Shown here piece by piece: positions 22,735-35,341 of a stretch of DNA of 64,000 nucleotides. The notes below the pieces were generated by a model. The model had not been told where the DNA came from and did no database searches. It saw only the letters and a program-made list of their open reading frames with translations. The position numbers and the translations under genes were made by a program. Positions within the stretch are counted from its first letter, which is position 1. Every line of letters begins with the position of its first letter. This DNA is from Siphonodentalium dalli (Eukaryota > Mollusca > Scaphopoda > Gadilida > Siphonodentaliidae). The stretch is from NCBI GenBank assembly GCA_032622095.1, contig CP136062.1:7653710-7717709 (forward strand). The letters are read 5' to 3'.

Positions 22735-23270
22735 CGCCACCTTTTGAAGTAACTGACCACTTTTGGAAGTAGGTCTCCACTTTTGAAGTAAAAAACGCCA
22801 GCTTTTGAAGTACCTCACCACTTTTGTAATAAAATCGCCAGCTTTTGTAGTAAAGTGAGGTCTCCGCTTTTGAAGTAAAACACGAAAGCTTTTGTAGGTC
22901 TCCACTTTTGTAATAACAAAATTACAGCTTTTGAAGTAAACTGACTCAATACATTTTGACGGGCGCTGAACGATTTTCATGACAAAGTCAACCCGATAAT
23001 ACATTGTCGCTATCGCGCATACGAGTGTGATGTGGTTTGAATAGCTTTCAGGCATAACAACACAAGAGAAATCACACAGTCAATCGTCCATACACGTGTG
23101 ACGTGTACCAAAAGGTACTTAATGAGTCCGTTCCGTGACAAAAGAATCTACACCGGTAATCGACCATACGAGTGTAACGTGGTTTGAATAGCTTTCAGTT
23201 AAACTATCACAAGACAAATCACACAGTCAATCGTCCATACACGTGTGACGTGTACAAAAAGGCTTGAGGA
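22735..23270 (+). repeat. Left arm of a ~540-bp inverted repeat (right arm 24620-25172)
   Basis: The outer part is a minisatellite of CTTTTGAAGTA and CTTTTGTAGTA words linked to GCCAGC, CCAC or TCTCC. The inner part is decayed zinc-finger sequence. The right arm holds the same blocks in reverse order and orientation. The ~1.35-kb centre (23270-24620) is not repeated. Confidence 0.8.
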
Positions 23271-23290
23271 GTGTTTCTGGGTGAACTGTG
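22980..23290 (+). pseudogene. Decayed C2H2 zinc-finger repeats
   Basis: In the plus strand near 23154 the codons read TGNRPYECNVV then a stop, and near 23218 they read HTVNRPYTCDVYKKA then a stop. The C2H2 pattern between fingers is HTGEKPY followed by C-x2-C, so the linker and first cysteine are kept while the second cysteine has become Tyr or Val. Stops and frameshifts fall in every finger. The parent could be a host zinc-finger gene or a transposon-borne one. A functional zinc finger is excluded. Confidence 0.6.
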
Positions 23291-24400
23291 AACTTGATTT
23301 ATTATATTTTGGCTTCAGTAAACGTGAATCAGTGGACGAATTTGCATGGCTGGTAGATTTAGAGATCTGGTATATTACTAAAATTATAAGACTTTCTTTA
23401 TAAACTACACACTTCAAGATTTAAACTAATTGCTGAAATATAAGTGCATGCAATATTTCGGATCAGTGACCATTAACAATATAGACTACCAACTAGAATA
23501 TGTACCTACATATATTGTGTTTTGGTATGTGTGTTTTGTTGTGTTCTGAGATATCTCAAAATAATTTATCATTGTTTTTATGTTAAGTTATCAGTCAACG
23601 AGACACCTCAACCTTCCCTGTATATAGTACACCACTTAGTCTGACCCCAATTGATAGGTGCAACATAGCAATAGTAAATATGTATACCATCATATATTGT
23701 CTTCATGATAGAATATTGATTTAATTTATTGACCATAATAAACAAAACAGATTTAGATAGCAGAATTGTTGATGTAGATGAGAGGCGATAAGGGATCAAG
23801 CTATACAATATTATACATAACTATTCAAGAAATATAGCGTCTAAGGGGAGGTTAAGGATAAAGTTGACTAATTATTATTTAACTATATCAACAACATCGT
23901 TCCATTCATTCTTAATTTTGTTATGTTTCATTATATATTGCTGTGACTGAAAATTGACAATAAAATTATTTGTATTCCTATATTGTGTTGAATAAATTTT
24001 GAAAGGAGACTGAACCTGTGGCGTCAAGAACATTGAGATTTGAAAGTTTAACTTTCCCTGTATAGCGACATAACGCCATCGACTCCGTTAATTTATATAC
24101 TCAATCATCAGAGGATATGTGAACCCAATGGTTTCCACACAACACATTACTGGACCCCGTGTTTTATAGCTAGCCACGTTTGACGTAGTTTTAATACTTC
24201 GGTTATGTGACATAATTTCAATGATCGAAATTTGTTGTTAATGTCGCCTTCCAGAACCGAACATTTTCTGCTGTCCCTAAAGCGTCGGCGGATCACCTAA
24301 TTTCGAGGGTAAGAATATGCAATTAAAAGTGAGGCCAAATATACCAACTATGTTCCGTTGGAACTACTACATCACCTAATTTCGATGAACTATATATGTT
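23291..24400. other. AT-rich DNA, no gene recognised
   Basis: Contains two copies of ATCACCTAATTTCGA (about 24293 and 24371) and no other structure I can support. Confidence 0.5.
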
Positions 24401-24401
24401 G

Positions 24402-24985
24402 TCATGTTACTGTACTGACAAAACGTCTTGTCTCACTCAATGTCACATCAAACTTCTTCTGACAAAGGTCGCAATTGTAAGGGCATTCAATGATGTGGGT
24501 TGTCAGGCTGACTGGGAACAATCGTATATACTCGTATGATTGGTCACCTATGTGTGTTAATAAGCTTAGGCAGGGAAACGGACCCACTAATGCCTTTTGG
24601 AACACGTCACAGTTGTATGGGCGATGACGCTGTAAATTATCTTGTGTTGGTATGACTGAAGGCTATTCGAACCACATCACATGCATGTGGTCGATTACCG
24701 GTGTGGATTGTTTTGTCACGGAACCGGACTCACTAAGTGCCTTTTGGTACACGTCACACGTGTATAGGCGATTGACTGATTTATCTTGTGTTGGTATGAC
24801 TGGAGGCTATTCAAACCACGTCACACTCGTATGGTCGATTACCGGTGTGTATTCTTTTGTCACGCAATCGGACTCACTAAGTGCCTTTTGGTACATGTCA
24901 CACGTGTATGGGCGATTGACTGTGATTTCTTGTTGGTATGACTGAAAGCTATTCAAACCACACCACACTCGTATGGTCGATTACA
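24402..24985 (-). pseudogene. Decayed C2H2 zinc-finger repeats, inverted partner
   Basis: On the minus strand, RPYNCDVFQKAL near 24610 is followed by LLTHIGDQSYEY, then LTTHIIECPYNCDLCQKKF near 24470. The last piece retains both cysteines of one finger (C-D-L-C). Further upstream on that strand the repeats read YTCDVYQKALSESGSVTK and TGNRPYECDVV then a stop. Linker-like HTG and PY-C words recur about every 84 bases, the C2H2 spacing. The many stops and lost ligands show it is dead. Confidence 0.65.
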
Positions 24986-25172
24986 GGTGTGGAGACCTAG
25001 TTTTTTTTACTACAAAAGCTGGCGTTTTTTACTTCAAAAGCGGAGACCTAACTTTACTACAAAAGCTGGCGATTTTGTTACAAAAGTGGTGAGGTACTTC
25101 AAAAGCTGGCGTTTTTTACTTCAAAAGTGGAGAACTACTTCAAAAGTGGAGAACTACTTCAAAAGCTGGCGT
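24620..25172 (-). repeat. Right arm of the ~540-bp inverted repeat
   Basis: Reverse-complement partner of 22735-23270: zinc-finger relic inside, CTTTTGAAGTA minisatellite outside. The minisatellite here is more regular (GCCAGCTTTTGAAGTA units). Confidence 0.8.
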
Positions 25173-25719
25173 AACACATGGTTAAGGAATTTAGTTAGTG
25201 GTACATGTAGGTCATACAAATTTATATTAAATATTTGTATAACGTTATCCACTCTGAAGGGGCTCAAAATGGATACATGTATATACATGTACAAGAACTA
25301 AATATTAATTTAATTTAATTGCTCTTTTCAATTAACTTTCCACATCAAAATGAGAATAACTCACTTTTGATACATGTTATATTGGTGAATTCGATGTCTG
25401 AAACCGTTGTCTAAATTCACTCGAGAATGTAATATGAGGCACACATTCTCAATTTGTTATACTCAACTTTGATGTCCAGTAAATAGTTTATTTGGAAATT
25501 TTATTTCGCTCGATCACACGCATGTGATATTGCTAATCAGGTTTTAAAAGGGCAACTGATATTCGGGCACCTCTGTGTATGCCCTTCCCATTTCTAAATC
25601 CTCTAGATTATCACCGACCACACTAACACTTAAAACTTGAAAATGTCAGAACCTGGCCGCATGCGTGCGAGATAGCATAAACACTGTATGATTAATATTG
25701 TGATTAGTATAACATTTGC
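25173..25719. other. AT-rich DNA, nothing recognised
   Basis: No repeat copies or domain-bearing frames seen. Confidence 0.5.
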
Positions 25720-25993
25720 ATGCATATTTATATAACATGTATATATTTGTCATTTGTATATATACTCTCTTAAATTGAGGTTAACAATAAACTTATTGTG
25801 AAATTAAGAACTTGCAATGATTGAACTAAGTACCAGTAACAAATTAAGACTATTGTCGTTGTGTATGTCACAAGCATATGGGCGCATGCTTGGTATGAGA
25901 TAATATATATAACAATAATAATGCATGTTTGTATTCCGGTTGTCAGTTTATCGCACGATTGTAATGGCGTTATTGAAAGATTTTGGATCGGGG
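25720..25993 (+). repeat. ~275-bp interspersed repeat, copy 2
   Basis: Matches 22007-22283 in the same orientation; ends at GATCGGGG, after which the flanks differ. Confidence 0.85.
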
Positions 25994-28640
25994 ACGTGGC
26001 TAGAATATCTATCATTTAGACTGGCCTCAATCTTTGCAAGAGAAATTTCCAACTGACACCCCCGACGGTTGGAAAATGTCCAACTGATGTCTAAAGTCGG
26101 AAAATATTTTTTTCTTAAATTAATAAGCAGTTTTTGACTGGCCACAGGGGAGGGACCTAGATCATGTCACAAATATCTACTCTTTTCTACACACAAGGCA
26201 CGTAGCCAAAGTAGAGATTCATGACAATAAACTTCCAACTGATAGCAATTTCATTAAAACAAATTGATCAAAAGTAGGAAATATACAAATGTTGTTCTAA
26301 AAAAAATTTCCCATTAATAAATTGTTGGAAAATAAAACTACAAAAACAATTGCAACCTACTTTTCCGTCAGACATGCAATTTCCAACTTTTGAAAAAGTT
26401 GACCTGAGTTGGGGACAAGTCCCCCCCCCCCATCGCCATGTCCCTGTTTGACCTATCAAATGTCCTTCCGTTGTTACAGGAGTGTCAACTTTTCCACCAG
26501 TAATATACATGAGCGGTTGTATTTGTGATATGATAGAACACCATCTCCCCAGCCCCCCCATCATGCCGACATTTGTATAAGATGTGTGTTGCCTAACACT
26601 GTGCCTTAAATATCAATGAAATCGCAAAATTTGTTTTTAAAAACACATATACTTAAAGGCACGTGCGGCCTTAATTGTCGAAAATATTCATATTTGTTTC
26701 AAACACCGTAAACAGAAAAACATTAAAACGCATACAGTTCCGTTCATATATGCCATGACCATCGCGTAAACAGCATGTTATCATAAAGACCTACTATATT
26801 TTACCTAAGCAAGAGCCTGATTGTGTTACAGAAGACAGCACAATGCTACTGGCTAATCACACACAAATGGCATGAACGCTCTTTATTAGTTCCATATCAG
26901 GTATTCACCAACAAAGAACGCTCTTTATGTTTACCATCATAATATAAACAAACACCAGAAAAGTTACTTTTTATGCTTTTGTTTACATAACAATGGTCAA
27001 ACATATGACCATAACATACTGTTTGTGCGATATTTCTTATTTATATACGGACAAAGACTATCTACATTTTGATGTTCTTTCTGTTTGTGGCGGTTTTTGA
27101 CAGGTGGAGATATTTTCACAGGATACCCACCACCAAGGCCAACCGTGTCTTTAACCACAAAACTGGAAATTTTAATAATTTTTGTGATATTATTTGTCTT
27201 GGGATAAGTTCCATATATGCTTAAACTTAAAAGACACCATACACCACCAGTAGTTTTACAGGACAAAACAATGTTATACAAATGTATGTAGCGAGCATAT
27301 GGACAAACTTCTCAACACACTCTGTATCCTGGAACATGACAAACATAGCAAGAAATTACCAGGTACACCTTCTTTTAAAAATGACACCACCGGGCATGTC
27401 ATTCTAATAATAAAATAACCCACTGTGATATTATGGTTGTTGGTGAATTTGGATTTAGTTAAAAATAGTATGTTCACATAGTTGGGACCAATATTTTATT
27501 AATCAGAAGGCAATTACATCATGGTGGAGTCTTCGGGTCTTCTTTGGTTAACAGTACACTTTATGTTAGACATACACCTTCACGTGTAACGTATGGCGCT
27601 TTCCAAACATGCATGGATATAAGATTGTTCTATGCCATGCTAAGATATGTTGCACAGGAGAAAGAAATCTGCATCAGCTTCATGGAGTGGATTCCTTAGT
27701 GACTACAGATTCAAGAATCACTATACAGTGTACAAATGGGTTCTCCCCCAAAGACATCCATTGCACTCTTGAAAAACTCAAATACATGTAGTTTGGAAAG
27801 AATCTTGAGTTTCCCAAAACTTCATTCTAGTATTATAAGATGCAAATTCTTGAAAATCGTTGGTCCTTGTTGTAGATATTGTCTTTCCATCATGCGAGCT
27901 CGCAGGGTCACACAAACCATATTGGGTTTACAGTTCCATTTAATCACTGCTTGTGAATGTGAATTTTACACCTGTCCAAGGAAGTTGTCTGACAAAATTT
28001 GCTAATTTATTCAGAAACCAGTACATGTGAGATCTCAGATCACAGAATTGAACTTCTGATAGATAGTGCATGTGATGAACAGGATGTACCGGTAGATCTG
28101 AAGCATCTCTGAAAAATCTGGAAAAATAGGAAAAAAAACACTGTAATAAGTATACATGTTCAGTAATGCCCTAATTAATGACTCGATGAGAGCTTTCCGA
28201 CTAAATCCTGAAAATTTACCCATAATTATGCTGTGGTTATGGAGTCAATTAATTATGGCATTACTGTAGATGTAACATACAGTAAAAACCTGATAAATGA
28301 AATCACCTACAACTTGTGTAAGTTTGAACAGTAATTTTCTCTGTACATGAACATGAAATGACAGTACACGTGATGAAGTCGCTTATTTAAGAAACACTGA
28401 GAACGATTAGTGAGACTAATAAACAAAACATTATTCCTGATACCGGTATATATTCATCCATTTTTCAGAAATCTATAATTCTTTCAATCAAATGGCAATA
28501 TTCTCAAACAAAAAGCAATGTTTTATTTCACTTTGTATACATTCATTTATTTATTCATTCCCTCATTTCAGCTCTAATGCGATTATCCTATTTAAAGATG
28601 CATAATCAGAATTAACGCTCGCAAAATACCATTTCTTTGG
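25994..28640. other. AT-rich DNA, no recognisable gene
   Basis: It contains repeated TTTCCAACTGA words between 26030 and 26400, an 11-base C run near 26430, and two ACGCTCTTTAT words (26877, 26918). The frames at 26997-27477 (-) and 27609-28005 (+) show no family motif. Start codons are preceded by ordinary sequence, and I see no convincing exon structure. Confidence 0.45.
28161..28266. repeat. Short inverted repeat beginning CAGTAATGCC
   Basis: CAGTAATGCC-C-TAATTAAT-GACTC at 28161-28184 pairs with 28242-28266 with one mismatch and one indel. The ~57-bp centre is unpaired. Size and CAGTAATGCC ends suggest a tiny mariner-type MITE; there is a TA on the right (CATTACTGTA) but not on the left. 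Confidence 0.5.
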
Positions 28641-29149
28641 CTTTGGGGAAACAAATATTTGATTTGAGTCGAGGAACCCACCCATCAAAGCTCAGAGTGA
28701 TCAGATATAAATTTTTGCAATCCATTATTTTTCACCACCGGTACTTTTTAGTGGCCTGGCAAAAAGTAAACGAGAAGAAGTTCGCGGATCAAATTTGCGT
28801 ATGAAGATGGATAACTCTAAAGTCAAGTGGCCATTGTGTATCTGATATTTGACAATCCGTGGTTTTAATTACCACACCAAATCACTCAGAAGTATTCATG
28901 TATGCAACTACGTAACTTCTGTTAAAGAGATTTGCATGGAAATCCCCTTTCAAAATTGTTCACTTGACCTTCCCCTTAATAGATTCTGACTGAGGCATAT
29001 TTATAAAAAATGTTGTTCGAATCTAATGATATGGGGACTATCAAATCAGATTGAGTACCTTTAAATACAATTGAAACTTCCTTGTCGTCGCACACTATTT
29101 TGAGTTTTTTTAATAAACCTGGCAAGGTTGGTACATACATGTACATGTA

Positions 29150-29512
29150 CCCTGCTAGGCAAAACAAGTGTCCACTTAACCACGTTGTGGTTAGCATTGC
29201 CACCACAGCTGAAATGCAACTACATGTACACCGCGGCTCCAACGGCTAACTACAGTTGGGCCGTGGTGTATTTGCCTTTCGGCCATGGTGTAAATGTAGT
29301 TGCTGCGGTGTACATGTACATTCATTAAACTGAAAAAAGACAATACAAACCAGAAATCTAACCATGGTGTACATGCCATCTGGCCCTGTTGTACATGTAG
29401 TTGCTTTTCGGCCACGGTGTACATGTGTACTTGTCGTTCGGCCGAGGTGTACTTGCCGATCGAGGTGTACTTGCCGATCGGCCGCGGTACTCAACTGCAG
29501 AATTTACAAACT
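29150..29512 (-). mobile_element. MITE-A copy 1 (truncated)
   Basis: It begins TA-CCCTGCTAGGCAAAACAAG at 29148, matching the terminal repeat of the copies at 40908 and 44097. The interior has a degenerate ~22-bp minisatellite with CCGCGGTGTACTTGCCG-type units. It stops at CAGAATTTACAAACTCTGAC near 29512, short of the other terminal repeat, and joins the inverted repeat that begins at 29527. It lies in reverse orientation to the other two copies. Confidence 0.75.
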
Positions 29513-29526
29513 CTGACACGCCTAAC

Positions 29527-30160
29527 CACAATCAAACACCATACAATGACCCAATCAACCAACAAATTGGTGATAAAACCGGTATATGCAAACAAGATAT
29601 AATTATATATATTTTTACGATAATAAGTTTAATTATCCACCAAACAGGAAATATATCATAGATATAAAATATCTAGTTTGATGTCAACAAAATGGGAATG
29701 ACAATTACAATGTACATGTATGTGTCCCCAGGGAGCAGTTTTAAAATATCTCCACGATAAGAAATTCTCCAATCAGAGTCGGGGTACAATGTTTACTTTA
29801 GTGATAGTCGCCATTCATTTCCCTGGCTGCTGTAGGATCCTACCGCGCATGTCTTTATATACGTAACAGCCGGCTACAGCTTTTTTGCTCAAATACCGGT
29901 ACACTCAACAATACCGGCACGCCATATCAACACAAACACGTGCTTCCAGTCAGCAAAGAGGAGCGACAACCTGTACTCTTCTGGTATTGAGTCCAGTCGT
30001 AATTTGACTAGAACTGTTTGAAGAGTGACGATGTGGCTTTGCGAAAAATATATACATGTAAATATATCAAAGATGTCATTTATCTCGCGAGGTGAATCAG
30101 ATAAAATGGAACCACGCGTAAATAGTTTGGTTAATATCAGTGTGGTTGGTCAGTTTATAT
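29527..30160 (+). repeat. Left arm of a ~630-bp inverted repeat (right arm 33590-34200)
   Basis: From CAAACACCATACAATGACCC through TTTATCTCGCGAGGTGAATC to GGTTGGTCAGT, the whole block is found reversed at 33590-34200 with about 85% identity. The arms enclose ~3.4 kb holding a palindrome and a tandem array. A 630-bp arm is long for a MITE and suggests a long-TIR or foldback transposon, or a segmental inversion-duplication. Confidence 0.88.
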
Positions 30161-31900
30161 ATTTTTATTTTTTATTTAAAACAAATAAAATGAACTTGGG
30201 TCGGGTTACGGAAACACGCATTCATTTTAAAGGTGGACTATATTAAAGGATGACATCGTGTTTATTTGATTTGTACATCATATCTGAATAATTTAAATTG
30301 GTGAATTAATGGGGGAATGGACTATTTTGTGAGTGAGAAATTGATTTATCTAGCTGCTATAGTTCTTGCTTTTTCCAGTCAAAATTTAGCTGTGGGATCA
30401 GCTGGTGGGATAGCCCTGTCGTACAATTTCAACACAATTCAGTGTGGATTTATTAAAAAAAGTAAACACATAACCTTTGATTTTTCTTGCACTTTTGTGA
30501 TCAACTAGTGTCAATCTAGCTGGGTAAACATCAATGGAATAGCCTGTAGGCTTAAATTCAGATAATTCGGTCGAAACGTTAACACTGTCGCTATGGAAAA
30601 CCATTTAGTTCAGTGATTCCTCTAAACTGAACACAACAAAATAACTGGTTCTCAGAATTAGATAACACATATGAGCGTTTGCATGAAACAGCGTCTGGTT
30701 GATACTTTCTGTTCTCTAGAGTGTTCTCCTCAAGGCTTGTGAGATGGAACAGGTAGAATTATATCTTTATACTTGTCACGCATATCCCGGACATATATAA
30801 TGTACCTGAAATACATGTATGCCCAAATTTTGCACGTCCAAATTAATTCTATAACAAATGTCCAAGTCCAAATTAACTCTTTATAACAAAATAATTAATT
30901 GAAATTTTATTATTTATACCGGTTGTTGATCAATATCCATGGGAATTTATACATTGAGGCTTAGTGTATATAGATTCTCATGGATATTGATCAATAACTG
31001 GTATAATTATGAAATTTAATTGTTTCAGTTTTTATCCACGACTTGTAGGGTTCAATTTGTAACAAGTACTAAGGACCAACACTTATGTGGTGTTGAGACA
31101 TATTAATAGTTTAATACCCCATAATCTATTGGGACATCCTTGGCACAGCAATAGTTGTCCCTAAAATATTCTCAGACATGCCCCTGCTGTCATGCTTACC
31201 TAAGAATATTCCTTTGCATATCCTTTACATGTACATACATGTACCTGTATGTGGGATTATAAAATGTCATTTTTTAAAATTAGATTTACCCGGTATAACA
31301 TTTAAGTTAACATATAAACTAGTTTTGCTCAAAGCCTGCAATACTCATGAATGGTATTAATTTTCCAGTCCTCGAAATTGGCCATGGAAATAATCAATGC
31401 CGTGGGAAATGCCATTGCCAAATTGTTAAATCTAACATGCCACAGCATTAAATTACCTGGAACGTTTTCCTAATTTCAAGGGCTGATTTGAAGTGCGCTA
31501 ATTTAAAACTGACTGAATAATAGTACAATTTAAAGAATTAGGCACTAACTGGTGGGAATAAAGTGGTTTATCACATAATTAACCCACACAACCAACTTCA
31601 TTATTATTGGTGAAGACACACGTGTAATATTAAAGCGTGCGATGTATCATGACATCATGCCATTATTTAATGACTTGCGATCGCTGAAGTTTATGAGGCC
31701 AACACAAAATGAATGCGTGTTTCCAATAACCCGACCGACAGTCTTCAAACCCCGACCCCAGTTCATTTTATTGGTTTTAAATAAAATGAAAGTGTCAATG
31801 ACACTGTAGCTCAACTTAGGTAGGGGAATAATTTAATGGTTGACAGTAAATGGAGGAAAGGAAAGGTGTTACTGGAAATGTCTAACCTGCATCAAAGGAT
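30161..31900. other. Interior of the long inverted repeat, no gene recognised
   Basis: An inner inverted pair is present: about 30170-30232 (AAAATGAACTTGGGTCGGGTT) is reversed at about 31707-31780. The 63-codon frame at 30317-30508 starts with a hydrophobic stretch but has no known domain. Confidence 0.5.
30896..31022. repeat. ~127-bp palindrome
   Basis: The left half (AATTGAAATTTTATTATTTA, then TGTTGATCAATATCCATGGG) pairs with the right half almost to the centre, near GAGGCTTAG, with scattered mismatches and no unpaired loop of any size. It would form a ~60-bp hairpin and resembles a compact MITE. Confidence 0.75.
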
Positions 31901-31904
31901 TTAG

Positions 31905-33535
31905 TAATGCACAGAGTAAAATACAAGATGGCTGCTGGCGGCCATGTTTGTTGGCCAATTGACCACAAAAGGTCTCGTTCCCATCTACGTGTCATTGTTA
32001 ACATCCATGACAAATTTTATGAAGATCTGACCAAAGCTACGACCTACAAATTTCATGAACAGACGAACAGTACGACCTGCAGACCGCGCCAATGGATTGA
32101 ATTTTGAAATCCAAGATGGCCACTGGCAGCACTGTTTTTCTGCCGAATGATTCCAAATTACTCGTTCCCATCTACATGTCAATGTCAACATTCAAGACAA
32201 ATTTAATAAAGATCAGACCAAAGGTATGACCTGTAGCCCGCATGAAAGGATTTAGTCATGCAAAGAGTAAAATCCAAGATGGCTGCTAGCGGCCATGTTT
32301 TTTGACAGAATGACCCCTAAACGACTCGTTCCCATCTACATGTCATTGTTATCATCCATGACAAATTTCATGACCATCTGACCAAAGCTACGACCTGTAG
32401 CCCGCACCAAAGGATTTAGTCATGCAAAGAGTAAAATCCAACATAGCTGCTGGCCAGCTGGCGGCCATGTTTTTTGGCCGAACGACCCCAAAATCACTCG
32501 TTCTCGTCATTATTAACATCCATGACAAAATTCATGATAATCAGACGAACCGTACGACCTGTAGCCCACGCCAATGGATTGAATCTTGAAATCCAAGATG
32601 GCTACCGGCGGCCATGTTTTTTGGCCGAATGACCCCAAAATGACTCATTCCAATCTACATGTCAATGTCAACATTCAGGAAAAATTTCATAAAGATTAGA
32701 CCAAGGTACAACCTGTAGCCCGCGCCAAAGGATTTAGTCATGCAAAGAGTAAAATCCAAGATGGCTGCTGGCGGCCATGTTTTTCGGCCGAACACCTCCA
32801 AAATCACTCGTTTCCATCTACATGTCAGTGTTAACATCCATGACAAATTTCATAAACCAACGCAACGACCTGTAGCCCGCGCCAAAGGATTTAGTCATGC
32901 AAAGAGTAAAATCCAAGATGGCTGCTGGCAGCCATGTTTTTTGGCCGAACGACCCCAAAATCACTCGTTCCCATCTACATGTCATTATCAATATCCATGA
33001 CAAATTTCATGATGATCAGACGAACAGTACGACCTGTAGCCAACGCCAATGGATTGAAACTTGAAATCCAAGATGGCTGCCAGCGGCCATGTTTTTTGGC
33101 CGAATGACCCCAAAATAACTCTTTCCCATCTATATGTCAATGTCAACATTCTTAACAAATTTCATGACGTTCCGATCAAAGATACGAGCTGTAGCCCGCG
33201 CCAAAGGATTTAGTCATGCAAAGAGTAAAATCCAAGATGGCTGCTGGCGGCCATGTTTTTTTGCCGAACGACCCCAAAATGACTCGTTCCCATCTACATG
33301 TCAATATTAACATCCATGACAAATTTCATGATGATCAGACGAACAGTACTACCTGTGTACCGCGCCAATGGATTTAATTTTGAAATCTAAGATGGCCGCC
33401 AGCGGCCTTTTTTTTTGGCCGAATGACTCCACAATGATTCGTTCCCATCTACATGTCAATGTCAACATTCGTGACAAATTTCATAAAGATTAGACCAAAG
33501 ATACAACCTGTAGTCTGCGCCAAAGGAAATTGTTG
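31905..33535 (+). repeat. CAAGATGGC tandem array, ~10 units of ~160 bp
   Basis: Each unit runs ATCCAAGATGGCTGC, TGGCGGCCATGTTTTTTGGC, CGAATGACCCCAAAATGACT, CGTTCCCATCTACATGTCA, ATCCATGACAAATTTCATGA, GATCAGACCAAAGGTACGAC and CTGTAGCCCGCGCCAAAGG, then ATTTAGTCATGCAAAGAGTA. Starts fall near 31925, 32113, 32276, 32440, 32595, 32758, 32922, 33069, 33234 and 33390. The array ends in GGACACACGCACACACGGAC. Two alternating unit types can be told apart by GGATTGAA or GGATTTAGTCATGC. Confidence 0.93.
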
Positions 33536-33589
33536 ACGGACACACGCACACACGGACGACGGAAAAGTAAGTTGAGCTGAAAATCAATC

Positions 33590-34200
33590 TATAAACCGAC
33601 CGACCACACTGATAACCAAACTATGTACGCGGGGTTCCATTTTATCTGATTCACCTCGCGAGATAAATGATATCTTTGATATATTTATATATTTTTCGCA
33701 AAGCCACATCGCCACTCTTCAAACAGAAAGTCAAATTACGACCAGACGCTATACCAGAAGATTACAGGTTATTGTTCCCCTTCGCTGACAGGAAGCACGT
33801 GTTGATATGGACTATTGTTGAGTGTACATGTATTTGAGCATAAAATGCTGTGACTTATAAGACATGCGCAGTAGGAAGCTACAGCAGCCAGGGAAATGAA
33901 TGGCAACTATCACTAAAGTAAACAATGTACCCCGACTCTTGATAACATTTCTTATCGTGGATATATTTGTTTAATACTGCTCACTGGGGACACAAAATTG
34001 TCATTCCCATTTGTTGGCATCAAACCAGCTGATTAAACTAGATATTTTATATCTACGATATATTTACTGTTTGGTAAATAATTAAACTTATTTCGTAAAA
34101 ATATATATAATTATATCTTGTTTCCATACCGGTATATCAGTTTTATCACCAATTTGTTGGTTGATCGGGTCATTGTATTGTGTTTGATGGTGATTAGGCA
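33590..34200 (-). repeat. Right arm of the ~630-bp inverted repeat
   Basis: Reverse-complement partner of 29527-30160. The outer end, TTGGTGATAAAAC and GGGTCATTGTATTGTGTTTG, overlaps the start of a second inverted pair at 34115-34315. Confidence 0.88.
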
Positions 34201-34315
34201 TGGCCCACACGAGACTATACAAAAAAAATGGAAAAATAAAATAAAATGAAAAGCCTACCACCCGCCCCTATTTTTTATGTTTGATACGGGAAACATGCAT
34301 TCATTTTGTTTTGGC
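34115..34315 (-). repeat. Left arm of a ~200-bp inverted repeat (right arm 35895-36105)
   Basis: From ATATCTTGTTT through GGCATGGCCCACACGAGACT, AAAATGAAAAGCCTAC and CGGGAAACATGCATTCATTT to TTTTGGCC, the block is reversed at 35895-36105. The CAATGACCC and CACCAATTTGTTGGTTG part is shared with 29533-29600, so three copies of that end exist within 6.5 kb. Confidence 0.82.
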
Positions 34316-35341
34316 CTGATTTTGCTGTAAAATTGTATTCGATGAATACTTCGCGTTTATTTGATCATATGATAAAAGATTTCTCAAACTCGTTCTATTT
34401 TATATGTAATTTATCAACCTCGTCCACTGAATTCTATTTGAGCCTCAGTAAACCTCGGCTCAACTCTCAGCCTCACTCAGACTTAGAATTATCGAAATAA
34501 TTTGACCGATTAGGGTGCATTTTTAGAGTGACTTTTTCATAAAACAGCGAATTCTGACATGAGTCTAATTGCAGATAAGCGCTGACATGACAAGAATTTC
34601 AGGTGTCAAACTCACCTTTTTTGGGAGGTTAATCCGACTTCTCCAGATATCCCAAAATGTCGATTATGCTGAAAAGTGGAAGTGAAGTGGAGAAAACAAA
34701 ATCAAGCGAGTAATTAATTTACCCGCGAGCTGTCATTGAGCTGGATTCTTGGCAGTAACCTCCCGGAAGTCACGTGTGAAATTTACAAAAAAGCATACAC
34801 ACTATTTTCGCTCTTGGTATAGAAATATAGAAAAAATATATGACGTCATAATTCACACGCATTTAGGTAAAAAGCACCCTTGGTGGTTGCTATTAAGCAA
34901 GACTGGTGTGCATTTTTGTATATAGGAATGTACACGGTGTGCATCTATGTATAAAATGTTAGACAGCGAACCCATTACTCCATTAGCGTCACCCTGACCT
35001 AAAAAATGTGCTTTTAACCATTTGAACCTGAGAGACCGGAATACCGGTCCGATCCTTATATTCCTCTATCCCGGGAGACTGTAATACCTGTCCGGAAATA
35101 TGACGATATTTGAAACGAAATTACAGCTCAATAAACGCACATAATTTATGACGTTACCTCACAAAATTAACATGCTGGTCATCATAGAATACCAACTCAG
35201 AACTGCTGGCAGTAAACTCCGGTGCGGGCGTCAACAAACAGCACATCAGTCTATAACATTCAAGAGTTTTCCACACCAGGGCTAGTCTGATTAGTTAAAA
35301 GTAGTCAATTTATAAGTTACTAGTATACCCAGTACCATCCA
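34316..35341. other. Interior of the second inverted repeat
   Basis: No known domain in the frame at 34306-34500. Nothing else recognised apart from the open frame at 35342. Confidence 0.45.
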
